Assembly (NCBI RefSeq): GCF_001420915.1 | Contig: NZ_CP013021.1 | Coordinates: 816,001 to 880,000, forward strand | DNA length: 64,000 bases | Direction: 5' to 3' | DNA from: Agarivorans gilvus | Lineage (GTDB): Bacteria > Pseudomonadota > Gammaproteobacteria > Enterobacterales > Celerinatantimonadaceae | Shown: positions 44,082-53,466 of the stretch, piece by piece | Layout of the letters: every line of letters begins with the position of its first letter | Numbering within the stretch: position 1 is the stretch's first letter | Translations under genes and position numbers: made by a program | The notes under the pieces: model-generated | Database searches by the model: none | What the model was told of the DNA's origin: nothing | The model's input: the letters and a program-made list of their open reading frames with translations, nothing else

Positions 44082-47000
44082 GTGTTACTAAATTTACCCT
44101 GCCCGACCGCTGCGGGCGACAATAAGCAAGTCAGCAATCTGCCGGGCAGTGCCTTAGCCTTGGTGATTCAACAATACATTGGCCAACTCGACGCACCGAT
44201 TGTCATTCTCACCGAAGATACTCGCAGCGCCTTGCAAATTGAGCGCGAAGTGAACGGGCTTAACCCCAGCCGCCCCTTGCATTTGCTACCCGATTGGGAA
44301 ACCCTGCCCTACGATAACTTTTCGCCTCATCAAGACATCGTATCGCAACGGATTTTAAGCCTTAACCAATTAAGCCAAGACCGTAACAGCGTGCTCATCG
44401 CACCTATGGCGACGTGGTTACAACGCTGCGCCCCGGCGGAATTTTTAGCTAAACACAGCTTGCAGCTCAAAGTGGGTCAAAGCCTAAACTTGGCCGCCTT
44501 TAAAGAGCGCTTAGTGAATGCTGGCTATCAGCATGTTGATCAGGTGATGGAACACGGCGAGTTCGCCTTACGCGGCAGCCTGTTAGATCTGTTCCCCATG
44601 GGCAGCGAGCAGCCGTTTCGTTTGGACTTTTTCGATGACGAGTTAGACAGCATTCGGCAGTTTGACCCCGATACCCAGCGCAGTTCAGACCAACAACAAA
44701 GCATTACCTTGCTGCCCGCTCACGAGTTTCCCACCGATAGCAGCGGCATCGAAACTTTTCGCCAGCAATGGCGGGATCGCTTTGAGCCAAGCCGCGATGC
44801 AGGCTCAATTTACCAACAGGTGTCCAAAGGCATTATGCCTGCCGGTATTGAATACTACTTGCCCTTATTTCATAGCCACACCGAAAGCTTGAGCGACCAA
44901 TTAGCACCCAATACCGTGGTGATTAAGGTGGGTGATTTAGATCAGGCAGGGCGACAGTTTTGGCATGAACTCAGCCAGCGCTATGAAAACCGCCGTCACG
45001 ATAAAGCCAGACCAATACTGCCGCCAGACGAACTTTATCAAAGCACCGAGCAGTGCTTAAAAGAGCTGAAACTGTTTGCTAGCGTCAAATTACACAAGGG
45101 CCCAGCCAGAAATAGCCAAGGTAAGCTAAATCTAGAGGCCCATGCACTGCCCGATTTAACCGTTAACCATCGCTTGAATCTGCCGCTGCAAGCGCTGAGT
45201 CACTACCTTGAGCATCACCCCAAGCTTAAGGCCTGTTTTATTGCCGAAACCGAAGGCCGCCGCGAAGCACTGAAAAACCTGCTCAGCCCGCTAAAACTAA
45301 AGCTTAAAGATTACGCTACGCTGAACGACTTTATCAGCAGCGAGCAGCAATTGGCGATGGTAGTAGCGCCGCTAGAAAAGGGCTTTGAACTTAGCCAGCC
45401 GCAACTGCAAGTGATTACCGAAGTCGACCTACTAGGCGACAAGGTAAGAGCCAAACAGCGTAAGGCGTCCAATAAAACCCTTAACCCCGATGTATTGATC
45501 CGTAACTTGGCGGAACTGAGCATCGGCCAGCCCGTGGTACATATAGAACACGGCATAGGCCGCTACCAAGGCCTTACCAACTTTGAAAACGGCGGCATTA
45601 AAACCGAATTTCTCAGCTTGGAATATGCCAACCAAGCCAAATTGTACGTACCGGTGAATGCGCTGCATCTAATTAGCCGCTACTCAGGCGCTAACGATGA
45701 AACCGCGCCACTGCATAAGCTGGGTAATGACCAGTGGCAAAAAGCCAAGCAAAAAGCGGCGGAAAAAATCCGTGATGTGGCCGCCGAGCTGCTAGAAGTT
45801 TACGCCAAACGCGCCGCCAAACCGGGCTTTGCTTATCAAATGGATGATACGGCGTACCAGCAATTTGCCGCCGACTTCCCCTTTGAAGAAACCGACGACC
45901 AGCAACAAGCCATTCAGGCCACACTTAGCGATATGCAAGCGCCCAATGCCATGGATCGGCTAGTTTGTGGTGATGTAGGTTTTGGTAAAACCGAAGTGGC
46001 CATGCGAGCAGCGTTTGTGGCGGTGAATGCCGGTAAACAAGTGGCGGTATTAGTGCCCACCACGCTGCTGGCACAACAGCATTATGACAACTTTTGTGAC
46101 CGCTTTGCCAATTGGCCGATTGAGGTAGCCGCGCTATCGCGCTTTAAAACCGCTAAAGAGCAAACGCAAATTATTAAAGATGTTAAGGCTGGCAAGGTAG
46201 ACATCATCATTGGTACCCACAAATTACTGAGCAAAGAATTGCAGTTTGCCAATTTGGGGCTGCTAGTGATTGATGAAGAACATCGCTTTGGGGTACGCCA
46301 AAAAGAACAAATTAAAGCGATGCGCGCCAATGTAGATATTCTTACGCTAACCGCTACGCCTATTCCACGAACGCTAAACATGGCAATGAGTGGCATGCGA
46401 GACTTATCGATTATTGCTACTCCCCCAGCCAAGCGTTTGGCGGTAAAAACCTTTGTTCGCCAACATGAACCCGCGCTAATTAAAGAAGCGATTAGCCGTG
46501 AAGTAATGCGTGGTGGCCAGGTGTATTTTCTACACAATAAAGTAGAAACCATTGACCGAGTGGCGCAAGAGCTGAGCGAGTGGTTACCTCAGGCCCGCAT
46601 TACCGTAGCCCACGGGCAAATGCGCGAGCGCGAGCTAGAGCGGATCATGAGTGACTTTCACCACCAACGTTTTAATGTATTGGTATGTACCACCATTATT
46701 GAAACTGGCATCGATATTCCCAGCGCCAATACCATTATTATCAACCGCGCCGACAACTTTGGTTTAGCCCAGTTACACCAATTGCGAGGACGGGTTGGCC
46801 GCTCTCATCACCAAGCCTACGCCTACTTGCTCACCCCGCCGCCCAAGCTGATTACCAAGGACGCACTAAAACGCTTAGATGCCATTGCTCAACTAGAAGA
46901 TTTAGGCGCAGGCTTTACCTTAGCCACCCACGACTTAGAAATACGTGGCGCGGGTGAACTACTCGGTGATGACCAAAGCGGCCAAATTGAAGCCGTGGGT

Positions 47001-47536
47001 TTCACCCTGTATATGGAAATGCTCGACCGCGCGGTAAGCGCCCTGAAAAAAGGCCAAGACCTTAACTGGGACTTGAGCCAAAGCGAGCAAGCAGAAGTAG
47101 AGCTGCGTATTCCTGCCCTGTTGCCCGACGACTACATCTTCGATGTGACTACCCGTTTAACCATGTATAAGCGCATTGCTAATTGCGGCGATCAGGCAGA
47201 AATGCGTGAACTACAAGTGGAACTGATTGACCGCTTTGGCTTACTGCCAGAGCAGGCTAAAAACCTGTTTGAGGTGCAAAAATTTAAGATTGCCGCCGAA
47301 CATTTAGGCATTAAAAAAATAGAAGCCGGCCCCAAAGGGGCGTGGTCGAGTTTGCGGAATCCACAAAAGTTAATGCCGCTTTCCTCGTAAGCCTGTTACA
47401 ATCACAACCAGCTATCTATCGTTTAGAGGGTGCAAATAAACTCAAGTTTGCCGTGCCTAGTGACAGCCCAGAACAACGATTAAGCCTTATTGAATCACTA
47501 TTGGAGCAATTTACTGCCAATGCGTCTAATTCTTAA
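44082..47536 (+). CDS. mfd: Transcription-repair coupling factor (one-base frame break)
   Basis: Mfd removes RNA polymerase stalled at lesions and recruits UvrA. Domains in order: UvrB-like region (1-340), RNA polymerase-interaction domain (about 480-560), RecG-like helicase with Walker A LVCGDVGFGKTEVAMRA, DEEHRFG box, TATPIPRTL and LHQLRGRVGRS, and the C-terminal D7 domain. The frame breaks at G4 (47337-47340). One more G gives GPKGGVVEFAESTKVNAAF and a normal C-terminus ending at 47536, a product of about 1151 residues. The start is GTG 44082. The break is likely a base-calling error. Confidence 0.94.
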
Positions 47537-48668
47537 AAGTGCCCTACAACTCTGCAGTCTGGCCGTCATCACCCTAAGCAGCATTCCCAGTTTTGCCGAA
47601 GAACCTCGCTGGTTTGATATTGAGGTTATCTTCTTTAAACGCAACATCGATGTGGCAAGTACTCAAGAATATTGGCCCCAGCCGCAACAAATCAATGTGA
47701 ATACCAGCGAACCGCTGTTAGGCCCTTTGTTTGCTTGTGAGCAACCTTGTGTTAGCCCTAGATTTGACCAACTGCCTGTCACCATAGATGGCCGAGGTTG
47801 GCCGATAAGCGGCAGCACTAAGCGGCGCATACTCAGTAAATCACAATTAGAACTCAGTGATGAGTTTGCAAAACTCCAGCAACACGCCGCCTTTACTCCA
47901 CTGCTACACATTGGTTGGCGAGAAGTAGTTGCACCGCGTAACCGCGCTAAGCACTATACCGTGCAAGCAGGTCAGGATTTTTCTACCCGCTTTAACAGCG
48001 ATGGTCAGCTATTGTCTGCCAGTGCGCCGCAAACCGCCGACGACGCCATCGACTTAAGCGCAGAAAACTTGTCTTTGTTTGACGTAGAACAGGCAACAGC
48101 AGAACAAACGCCTATAGAGCCTAGCGCCCTGTGGGAGCTTGAAGGTGGTTTTCGTGTTTACCTTCAGCACTACCTGTATATAGAAAGTGAGCTGATTCTT
48201 AAACGCCCCGTAGAAGTGGAACAAGCCTTAACACCAGAGCCTGTAGAGCCAGTAGCCGCAGCAGAAACGCAGTCAAAAGAGAGCGCCGAACCGTTGAATG
48301 TTCCGCCCAACGTAGCAGTGGCCGAGGTGGTGGATCCAAATGCTGAAGCCCCTGCGGTGGTGGTAGTCACACCCGATATGCAAACATCGGAGCAAGGTGC
48401 GTTAGTTAAAGAGTTTCATACCGTTGAGCAACTACACAGCTTTAAGTTTGATCAAAAACGCCGCGTGCGCTCTGGCGAAATTCACTACTTCGATCACCCG
48501 CTAATGGGTATGTTGGTGCAAATTCGCCGCAGCCCTGAAGCCGAAACCCAAGCTGAATTATTGGAACAGCCTACTAACAGCGTGCTAGAGCAAAGCATAG
48601 AACTCAGCGAAGCCAACGCCTTGCCAGAGGCGACTGACGAAGAAGCGGCTTTGCCCGAACTTCAATAA
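47520..48668 (+). CDS. csiV: CsiV family protein, exported
   Basis: A 382-residue protein with a signal peptide (cleavage after SIPSFA near residue 27) and then EEPRWFDIEVIFFKR, the signature of the CsiV family, known from Vibrio as a peptidoglycan-associated cell-shape factor. The central part is proline/glutamate rich (about 230-290), and FKFDQKRRVRSGEIHYFDHPLMGMLV (cited as KRRVRSGEIHYFDHP, near residue 320) is the conserved C-terminal block. ATG 47520 overlaps the corrected end of mfd by 17 bases, so it depends on mfd transcription. Confidence 0.85.
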   Translation: MRLILKSALQLCSLAVITLSSIPSFAEEPRWFDIEVIFFKRNIDVASTQEYWPQPQQINVNTSEPLLGPLFACEQPCVSPRFDQLPVTIDGRGWPISGSTKRRILSKSQLELSDEFAKLQQHAAFTPLLHIGWREVVAPRNRAKHYTVQAGQDFSTRFNSDGQLLSASAPQTADDAIDLSAENLSLFDVEQATAEQTPIEPSALWELEGGFRVYLQHYLYIESELILKRPVEVEQALTPEPVEPVAAAETQSKESAEPLNVPPNVAVAEVVDPNAEAPAVVVVTPDMQTSEQGALVKEFHTVEQLHSFKFDQKRRVRSGEIHYFDHPLMGMLVQIRRSPEAETQAELLEQPTNSVLEQSIELSEANALPEATDEEAALPELQ

Positions 48669-48671
48669 AAC

Positions 48672-49070
48672 GTGTTTTTTGCTAATCAAACCAGCGTACT
48701 ATTCACTTGTGCGCTACTCAGCCGAACCTGGTTGCTATTTGCCATAGCGGCCAGCTCTCGGCAGACTGGTGGTGACATACTAAGCCTACTCTACCCTGAA
48801 CATCGCTGGTTTTACTTAGGGCTGGCTATGGGCGCCCTACCATTGAGCCGACTACTACTTCCCCGCTTATGGGCCAAAGTCTCGGAAAAACTACAACTGT
48901 GGGGGCTATTAGTAATACTAGTCGCCGATATTAGCCTGCAAGTACACGCCATCAATCTAAATTACTGGCGCTTTGAGTTACTCAACGCTATCACCCTGTG
49001 GCTAAGTTTACTGCTTGGCTTTATTTTGCTTAAAGCCGCTCTAAGCAAGCAGCCTACGCTTGCCAAATAA
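48672..49070 (+). CDS. DUF2919 inner-membrane protein
   Basis: A 132-residue protein with about four membrane helices: near 8-26, 47-60, 75-92 and 105-123 (LWLSLLLGFILLKAAL). The pattern LLYPEHRWFYLGLAMGALP fits the DUF2919 family, of unknown function. The start is GTG 48672, four bases after the csiV stop, indicating an operon mfd-csiV-DUF2919. Confidence 0.78.
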   Translation: MFFANQTSVLFTCALLSRTWLLFAIAASSRQTGGDILSLLYPEHRWFYLGLAMGALPLSRLLLPRLWAKVSEKLQLWGLLVILVADISLQVHAINLNYWRFELLNAITLWLSLLLGFILLKAALSKQPTLAK

Positions 49071-49242
49071 AGCTGTTTAACACCTCTCCTAAAAGCCGAA
49101 GCACTTCGTTAATTTAATCCCCGGTTATTTAAGGCTCAGCTTGCGCTTGAAGCAAAGCCAGTGAACGCTCATCTAGCGACTTGAATCCTGCTGATACCAC
49201 TAGCTATTAATACAGTATTAAAATAATTAGAGAGAAGGTGCG

Positions 49243-49287
49243 ACAAAGCGAGCCTTAAAAGGCCTAAATTGTTCTCGCTTTGTTTTT
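49243..49287 (+). terminator. Probable terminator downstream of DUF2919 gene
   Basis: ACAAAGCGAG and CTCGCTTTGT form a 10-bp stem, with an inner GCCTTAAAAGGC hairpin in the loop, followed by TTTT. Confidence 0.65.
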
Positions 49288-49339
49288 GCCTGTTTTTATA
49301 ACCTTATGAATTTTATCGTTTTGTTGTTAGTGCCATTAA

Positions 49340-49370
49340 ATTTACCGCGCCAAAATCTGGCGCGGTAAAT
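49340..49370. repeat. Perfect 12-bp inverted repeat
   Basis: ATTTACCGCGCC and GGCGCGGTAAAT flank a 7-base loop. No U-tract follows, so it is not a typical terminator. The role is unknown. Confidence 0.7.
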
Positions 49371-49489
49371 AGGTTGTAATTTGTTTTATATCAATAAGCG
49401 CTGTAATACATCGACTTTTGCTGATAAGTTATTGTCATTATTATGTGATTTTACTTGGAGTGAGTTGTTTGTCGGCAGCTATAGCTGAG

Positions 49490-49568
49490 ATTTAACGAGA
49501 AGTCCGGGTAATACCCTACTAGCCATCGCTTCGTTTGCTGCTGCGTATTTTATAGCTCGTAGTTAAAG
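49490..49568 (+). repeat. Possible degenerate attC site left of the amidase cassette
   Basis: ATTTAACGAG and CTCGTAGTTAAAG are partly complementary ends 79 bp apart, in the orientation of the two better attC sites downstream. TAACGA/TAGTTA differ from the canonical TAACAA/GCGTTA. Confidence 0.35.
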
Positions 49569-49596
49569 AAGATTATGAAAAGAAAGGATTTGTACT

Positions 49597-50157
49597 ATGA
49601 CAAGCAAAGTTCCAGCGCATCTTCGGCATATCGAGGCATACTCGACACGAGCTGCGCTATTTTGTTTTGCTCCGTGGATGAAAACTGCATATAAAGAATT
49701 AGGACAAAGTGAAGTTCCTGGGTTCAAAGCAAATCCACGAATAATTCAGTATTTTTCTGCGTCAAATTTTTGGGGAAAAGATGACTCAGGCGGTAAAAAT
49801 GCGTGGTGTGCTTCTTTTGTTGCTTGGGTAATGAAAAAGCATGGTTACACTCCTGTGAAAAATGCATTTCGTGCTAAGTCTTGGGAAAATTTTGGCAAAA
49901 CAATTTCGACTCCAGTTCAGGGGGCAATTGCAATAAAAAGTAGAAAAGGAGGTGGGCATGTTGGTTTTGTTGTAGGTCAAAGCGCAACAGGTCAATATCT
50001 TTTCATATTAGGTGGTAATCAAGGTGATAAAGTAAGCATTGCTAAATATAAGACCAGTGTTTGGGATACATTTGTTGTTCCCGCAGGTTTTGATGAGTCG
50101 ACTGGCCGGCTACCCATATACACATCTCCGGCAGTGCTGGCAAGCACGGAGGCTTAA
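49597..50157 (+). CDS. NlpC/P60-like peptidoglycan amidase (TIGR02594-like)
   Basis: A 186-residue protein with a complete cysteine-peptidase triad: Cys71 in NAWCASFVAWVM, His121 in GGGHVGFVVG and Asn141 in LGGNQGDKV, the arrangement of CHAP/NlpC-P60 enzymes of the TIGR02594 type. It has no signal peptide, so it must be exported another way, for example by a type VI system, or act after lysis. AAAGGA precedes ATG 49597. The following gene encodes a small periplasmic protein that may be its immunity partner. Both share one cassette ending at the attC at 50644. Confidence 0.82.
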   Translation: MTSKVPAHLRHIEAYSTRAALFCFAPWMKTAYKELGQSEVPGFKANPRIIQYFSASNFWGKDDSGGKNAWCASFVAWVMKKHGYTPVKNAFRAKSWENFGKTISTPVQGAIAIKSRKGGGHVGFVVGQSATGQYLFILGGNQGDKVSIAKYKTSVWDTFVVPAGFDESTGRLPIYTSPAVLASTEA

Positions 50158-50161
50158 CATA

Positions 50162-50617
50162 ATGAAATATATGGTTATTGCCAAATTATTTATCACTACA
50201 TTGATGGCTTTAAGTAATCAAGCTTATGCTAATCATCTCGATGAACAGCAAGATTTTTTAGTTCAATCAATATTAAATACTCCATTTACAGCCGTGGTTA
50301 CAAATACACAGGTTACCAAACTGACTTCAAATCCCGATGAGGGGGATATATATCTGCTAAATGCGGATGTTCAAGAGATTATTACGGGTAAAGCTGAAAC
50401 AAATATAAGCTATAGAATATTTGTTGAGTTTGGCGAGGATGTATTAGTAAATAAAGAGCCAGTTATAATTAGTCTTTGTGAAGATGATAATGGTTATTAC
50501 TGGCCTGGGGTGGGAGCTGAATTTCCTGTGACTGCAGCTCTATTAACAGTGGCTCACCAAGCTGCGAAAACAAAAACAATGTCAAATTTAGACAAGGCTA
50601 AAAGTCACTGTAACTGA
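50162..50617 (+). CDS. Small exported protein, candidate immunity protein for the amidase
   Basis: A 151-residue protein starting at ATG 50162, with ACGGAGG nine bases upstream; the open frame further up overlaps the amidase and is not used. A signal peptide (KLFITTLMALSNQAYA) predicts periplasmic location. The mature part (TGKAETNISYRIFVEFGEDVL near residue 80, CEDDNGYYWPG near residue 105) matches no family I know. A periplasmic partner directly behind a wall-degrading enzyme lacking a signal peptide is the usual arrangement for amidase effector and immunity pairs. The role is inferred from that arrangement. Confidence 0.65.
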   Translation: MKYMVIAKLFITTLMALSNQAYANHLDEQQDFLVQSILNTPFTAVVTNTQVTKLTSNPDEGDIYLLNADVQEIITGKAETNISYRIFVEFGEDVLVNKEPVIISLCEDDNGYYWPGVGAEFPVTAALLTVAHQAAKTKTMSNLDKAKSHCN

Positions 50618-50643
50618 ATGTATGGCTTTTATTAAAACGCAAT

Positions 50644-50697
50644 GCCTAACAAGTTAAATCAAAAGGCAACAAGTTGCTTTTGTTTAATGCGTTATAT
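50644..50697 (+). repeat. attC site (54 bp)
   Basis: GCCTAACAAGTTAAA (R''/L'') pairs with TTTAATGCGTTATAT (L'/R'), the canonical TAACAA...GCGTTA pattern. An inner stem pairs CAAAAGGCAAC with GTTGCTTTTG, leaving one extra-helical base. Confidence 0.82.
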
Positions 50698-50723
50698 TTT
50701 CAAGTCAAATAAGGAGTTGTATC

Positions 50724-51200
50724 GTGGCTTCAATGGTAAATCCAATGAATGCATTAATGAGCTTGCAGACTGAGATTTTTAACGGAATACCGTTACGCAG
50801 TTGTGCTGCACACCCTTCACTAAAAATGTTTTATGATCAGCCTAATGGCCGTCCTCGATTCACCTTTGCGAAAGTTGAGTCTCAGCTAATTAAAGCTTTT
50901 GCTGTTGTAGCTATAACAGAAACAATCCAAAGTTTACCTTGTGTCAATCTCGGTTATGCAGTACCTCCTGAATATCGTCAACAGGGTCTTGGAACTGAAA
51001 TTGTGAAATTGAGTATTAATGAGCTAAAAGCCGAGTTTAAACGGAACGGTGTAAATGAATTTTACGTAGAAGCTGTTGTGGGAGTGCAAAACATAGCCTC
51101 GCAAAGACTTGCTGCAAAATTATTGTCCGCAAATTTTGAAAAAATTAAGGATGATGTTTCTGGTGAGGATGCTTATTACTATTGCCTGAAAGTTCAGTGA
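50724..51200 (+). CDS. GNAT-family N-acetyltransferase, gene cassette
   Basis: A 158-residue protein with the acetyl-CoA pyrophosphate loop VPPEYRQQGLGTEIVK (residues 80-95; motif R85-QQGLG) and the typical C-terminal block VEAVVGVQNIASQRLAAKLL. Substrate unknown; such cassette enzymes may modify antibiotics, toxins or tRNA. GTG 50724 is preceded by AAGGAG. It is flanked by attC sites at 50644 and 51208, so it is a complete mobile gene cassette. Confidence 0.85.
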   Translation: MASMVNPMNALMSLQTEIFNGIPLRSCAAHPSLKMFYDQPNGRPRFTFAKVESQLIKAFAVVAITETIQSLPCVNLGYAVPPEYRQQGLGTEIVKLSINELKAEFKRNGVNEFYVEAVVGVQNIASQRLAAKLLSANFEKIKDDVSGEDAYYYCLKVQ

Positions 51201-51207
51201 GCAAAAA

Positions 51208-51284
51208 ATATAACAAGACAGTTAAGCGTAGTCCACAAGCGGGCTAGACCTCGCTAAGCTCTACCGCTAATTGCAGCGTTATAG
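51208..51284 (+). repeat. attC site (77 bp)
   Basis: ATATAACAAGACAGTTAAGCG begins the site and GCAGCGTTATAG ends it. The inner arms AGTTAAGCGTAG and CTACCGCTAATT pair with extra-helical bases. It closes the GNAT cassette. Confidence 0.78.
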
Positions 51285-51355
51285 CAAACAATTACCTAGG
51301 AGTGCATGTCGTTTAACTGCGCTTGACTCAGCTACCTCACCGCCAATAAAACAAC

Positions 51356-51383
51356 AAAAAAGCAGCTCAAGAGCTGCTTTTAA
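51356..51383. terminator. ndh terminator
   Basis: AAAGCAGCTC-AA-GAGCTGCTTT with flanking A and T runs, 20 bases beyond the ndh stop. Confidence 0.88.
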
Positions 51384-51400
51384 TCTGATTACACTGACGC

Positions 51401-52696
51401 TTAGTGTAATTTTAACTTAGGCCGTAGTACTTGGTTGATTCGCCCTACTAACATCATTAAGCCAGTTTTCATGTAACCGTGTAGCGCGATTTGGTGCATG
51501 CGGTACAAGGAGATGTACATCACCCGAGCAATGCGCCCTTCAATCATCATAGAGCCTTGCATTAGGTTGCCCATTAATGAGCCCACTGTTGAATAACGGC
51601 TAAGCGAAACCAAAGAGCCGTGATCTTTATATTCAAAGTCTAACAGTGGCTTCTCTTCCATTTGGCGCAAAATGTTTTTAAATACTAGGCTGGCCATTTG
51701 GTGAGCAGATTGAGCGCGAGGCGGCACAAAGCCTTCTTCACCCATGGCGCAACTAGCACAGTCGCCAATCGCATAAATGTTACTGTCACGCGAAGTTTGC
51801 AAAGTAGGACGCACCACTAGTTGATTAATGCGGTTGGTTTCTAAGCCACCTAGCTCTTTCATAAAGTCTGGACACTTAATACCTGCAGCCCACACCATCA
51901 GGTCTGCTTTAATTAGCTCCCCTTCTTTGGTGGTTAAGCCCTCTTCTGTCGCTTCGGTTACCATGGTATTAGTACGAACATCCACACCCATTTTTTGTAG
52001 CTCTGAGTGAGCGGCGCTAGAAATACGTACAGGTAAAGCAGGTAAGATTTTCTCGCCGGCTTCCACCAAGGTGACCGCTAAGCTTGAATTGCTAAGGTTA
52101 GGCACACCGTAGGCACGAAGTTGGTCTAATGCATTGTGCAGCTCGGCAGATAGCTCTACCCCGGTAGCGCCCGCGCCCACAATGGCCACACGTACTTTTT
52201 CGCCTTTTTCTGCTTCATCATTTTGTGAATACTGCAAAAAGCGATTAAGCATACGGTGATGAAATAAATCGGCACGGCTAGGATTATCAAGGAAAATACA
52301 GTGATCTTTTACGCCTTTGGTATTGAAGTCGTTAGACACCGAGCCAATGGCCATAACCAAGTAATCATAGTTAAGTTGTCGTGCAGGCAAGATTTCTTTG
52401 CCTTCTTCCACCATCGGTTTCAACGTTACTAACTGGTCTTCGCGATTAACATCGGCGACTTCGCCCAGTTGAAACTCAAAGCCATGATTGGCCGCATGAG
52501 AACGGTAACTTAACGCGTCAATTCCCGCATCCAGAGAGCCTGTTGCCACTTCGTGCAGTAAGGGCTTCCATAGGTGAGTACGGTTTTTATCTACCAGAAC
52601 GATATTGGCCTTGCCTTTTTTCCCCAGCTTGCGCCCTAAACGCGTCGCTAGCTCGAGGCCACCGGCACCACCACCAACTACAACAATTCTAGTCAT
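51401..52696 (-). CDS. ndh: Type II NADH:quinone oxidoreductase
   Basis: A 431-residue single-subunit, non-proton-pumping NADH dehydrogenase at the inner face of the membrane. FAD is bound by RIVVVGGGAGGLELATRLG at the N-terminus and NADH by VAIVGAGATGVELSAEL near residue 171. AIGDCA near residue 315 is the conserved FAD-contacting motif. The C-terminal amphipathic region (GYMKTGLMMLVGRINQVL) attaches to the membrane. Upstream is a promoter with an FNR-type site. The neighbours ycfP and nagZ follow the E. coli order. Confidence 0.95.
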   Translation of the reverse strand: MTRIVVVGGGAGGLELATRLGRKLGKKGKANIVLVDKNRTHLWKPLLHEVATGSLDAGIDALSYRSHAANHGFEFQLGEVADVNREDQLVTLKPMVEEGKEILPARQLNYDYLVMAIGSVSNDFNTKGVKDHCIFLDNPSRADLFHHRMLNRFLQYSQNDEAEKGEKVRVAIVGAGATGVELSAELHNALDQLRAYGVPNLSNSSLAVTLVEAGEKILPALPVRISSAAHSELQKMGVDVRTNTMVTEATEEGLTTKEGELIKADLMVWAAGIKCPDFMKELGGLETNRINQLVVRPTLQTSRDSNIYAIGDCASCAMGEEGFVPPRAQSAHQMASLVFKNILRQMEEKPLLDFEYKDHGSLVSLSRYSTVGSLMGNLMQGSMMIEGRIARVMYISLYRMHQIALHGYMKTGLMMLVGRINQVLRPKLKLH

Positions 52697-52791
52697 GCTT
52701 GATTATTTCCTTGTAACAATCTGAAGTGTAAACCTTGCTAAAGACTTTATTATGAGTGTTGTCAGCCCAGCCCATTCAGCAAAGTGGACAC

Positions 52792-52817
52792 ATTATACGT
52801 AACTTGATTAAGATCAC
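52792..52817 (-). promoter_or_regulatory. ndh promoter with FNR-type site
   Basis: On the minus strand a perfect TATAAT (52797-52792) lies just after GTGAT-CTTA-ATCAA (52817-52804), which matches the FNR consensus TTGAT-N4-ATCAA at nine of ten positions. E. coli ndh is repressed by FNR, and the position here, overlapping the -35 region, also suggests repression in low oxygen. Confidence 0.55.
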
Positions 52818-52828
52818 AAAATAAGCCT

Positions 52829-52862
52829 ACAAAAAAAGAGGGGAAAACCCTCTTCTTTTGTT
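52829..52862 (-). terminator. Terminator after ycfP
   Basis: On the minus strand AAGAGGG-TTTTC-CCCTCTT is followed by TTTTT, separating the ycfP/nagZ operon from ndh. Confidence 0.85.
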
Positions 52863-52873
52863 AAGTATTTAGC

Positions 52874-53422
52874 TTATAAACTGGGTAAACGCTTGAGTGA
52901 TTTGATCAACTGAAGATGACGACTGATATCTTTAAATTTATGGGTTTGTTGGTCATCCCATACAATCTGATAATAGTCTTTTAACTCTAATTCTGAGGCT
53001 TTGTTATCTAAAAACTCATCGTTTTCTGAGAGTATCACGGTACAATTGCCTTTGTTCTTAGCGCGAAACTCACTGACACACTTAGACGCAATATCAACAT
53101 ACTCTTCAGGGCGCTCAATACGACCTTGCATATTTAACTCTGGATGCAAGTTTGGATTGAAGATAACCGAAGGAATGCCACATAAAAAGCCTATTCGTTC
53201 GCTCCAATAACCGCCTAAACCCACGCCACAAACCACGACTTCTTCTTCAGCACTTAACATTAACTGCTTATGCACTTCTTTAAGCAAATGGCTCATGTCA
53301 TGACGGGGATGGATAGTACTGTAACTAATGGGCCGAACATCCGGGTCAACAAACTGTAACTGCAATACTTTTTCGTGGTTACCCGGACTTGTAGAGTCAA
53401 AGCCGTGTAAATAAATAATCAT
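52874..53422 (-). CDS. ycfP: YcfP/YqiA-type alpha/beta hydrolase-like protein
   Basis: A 182-residue protein very close to E. coli YcfP: MIIYLHGFDSTSPGNHEKVL, ISYSTIHPRHDM, VCGVGLGGYWSERIGFLCG and DDQQTHKFKDI. The nucleophile elbow reads G-V-G-L-G, with Gly where esterases have Ser, as in E. coli, so enzymatic activity is doubtful. Function is unknown. It lies downstream of nagZ, as in enteric bacteria, and may be co-transcribed with it. Confidence 0.92.
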   Translation of the reverse strand: MIIYLHGFDSTSPGNHEKVLQLQFVDPDVRPISYSTIHPRHDMSHLLKEVHKQLMLSAEEEVVVCGVGLGGYWSERIGFLCGIPSVIFNPNLHPELNMQGRIERPEEYVDIASKCVSEFRAKNKGNCTVILSENDEFLDNKASELELKDYYQIVWDDQQTHKFKDISRHLQLIKSLKRLPSL

Positions 53423-53466
53423 CCTAGCCTACCTTCCTCTCAATCACTGACTAAAATCAAGTGTAT

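Larger units (their letters stand above)
49071..49596. other. Gene-free junction between the mfd operon and cassette-type insert
   Basis: It holds a terminator-like hairpin (49243-49287), a perfect 12-bp inverted repeat (49340-49370) and an attC-like site (49490-49568), each listed separately. I see no ORF. The base composition becomes more AT-rich towards the insert. Confidence 0.6.
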
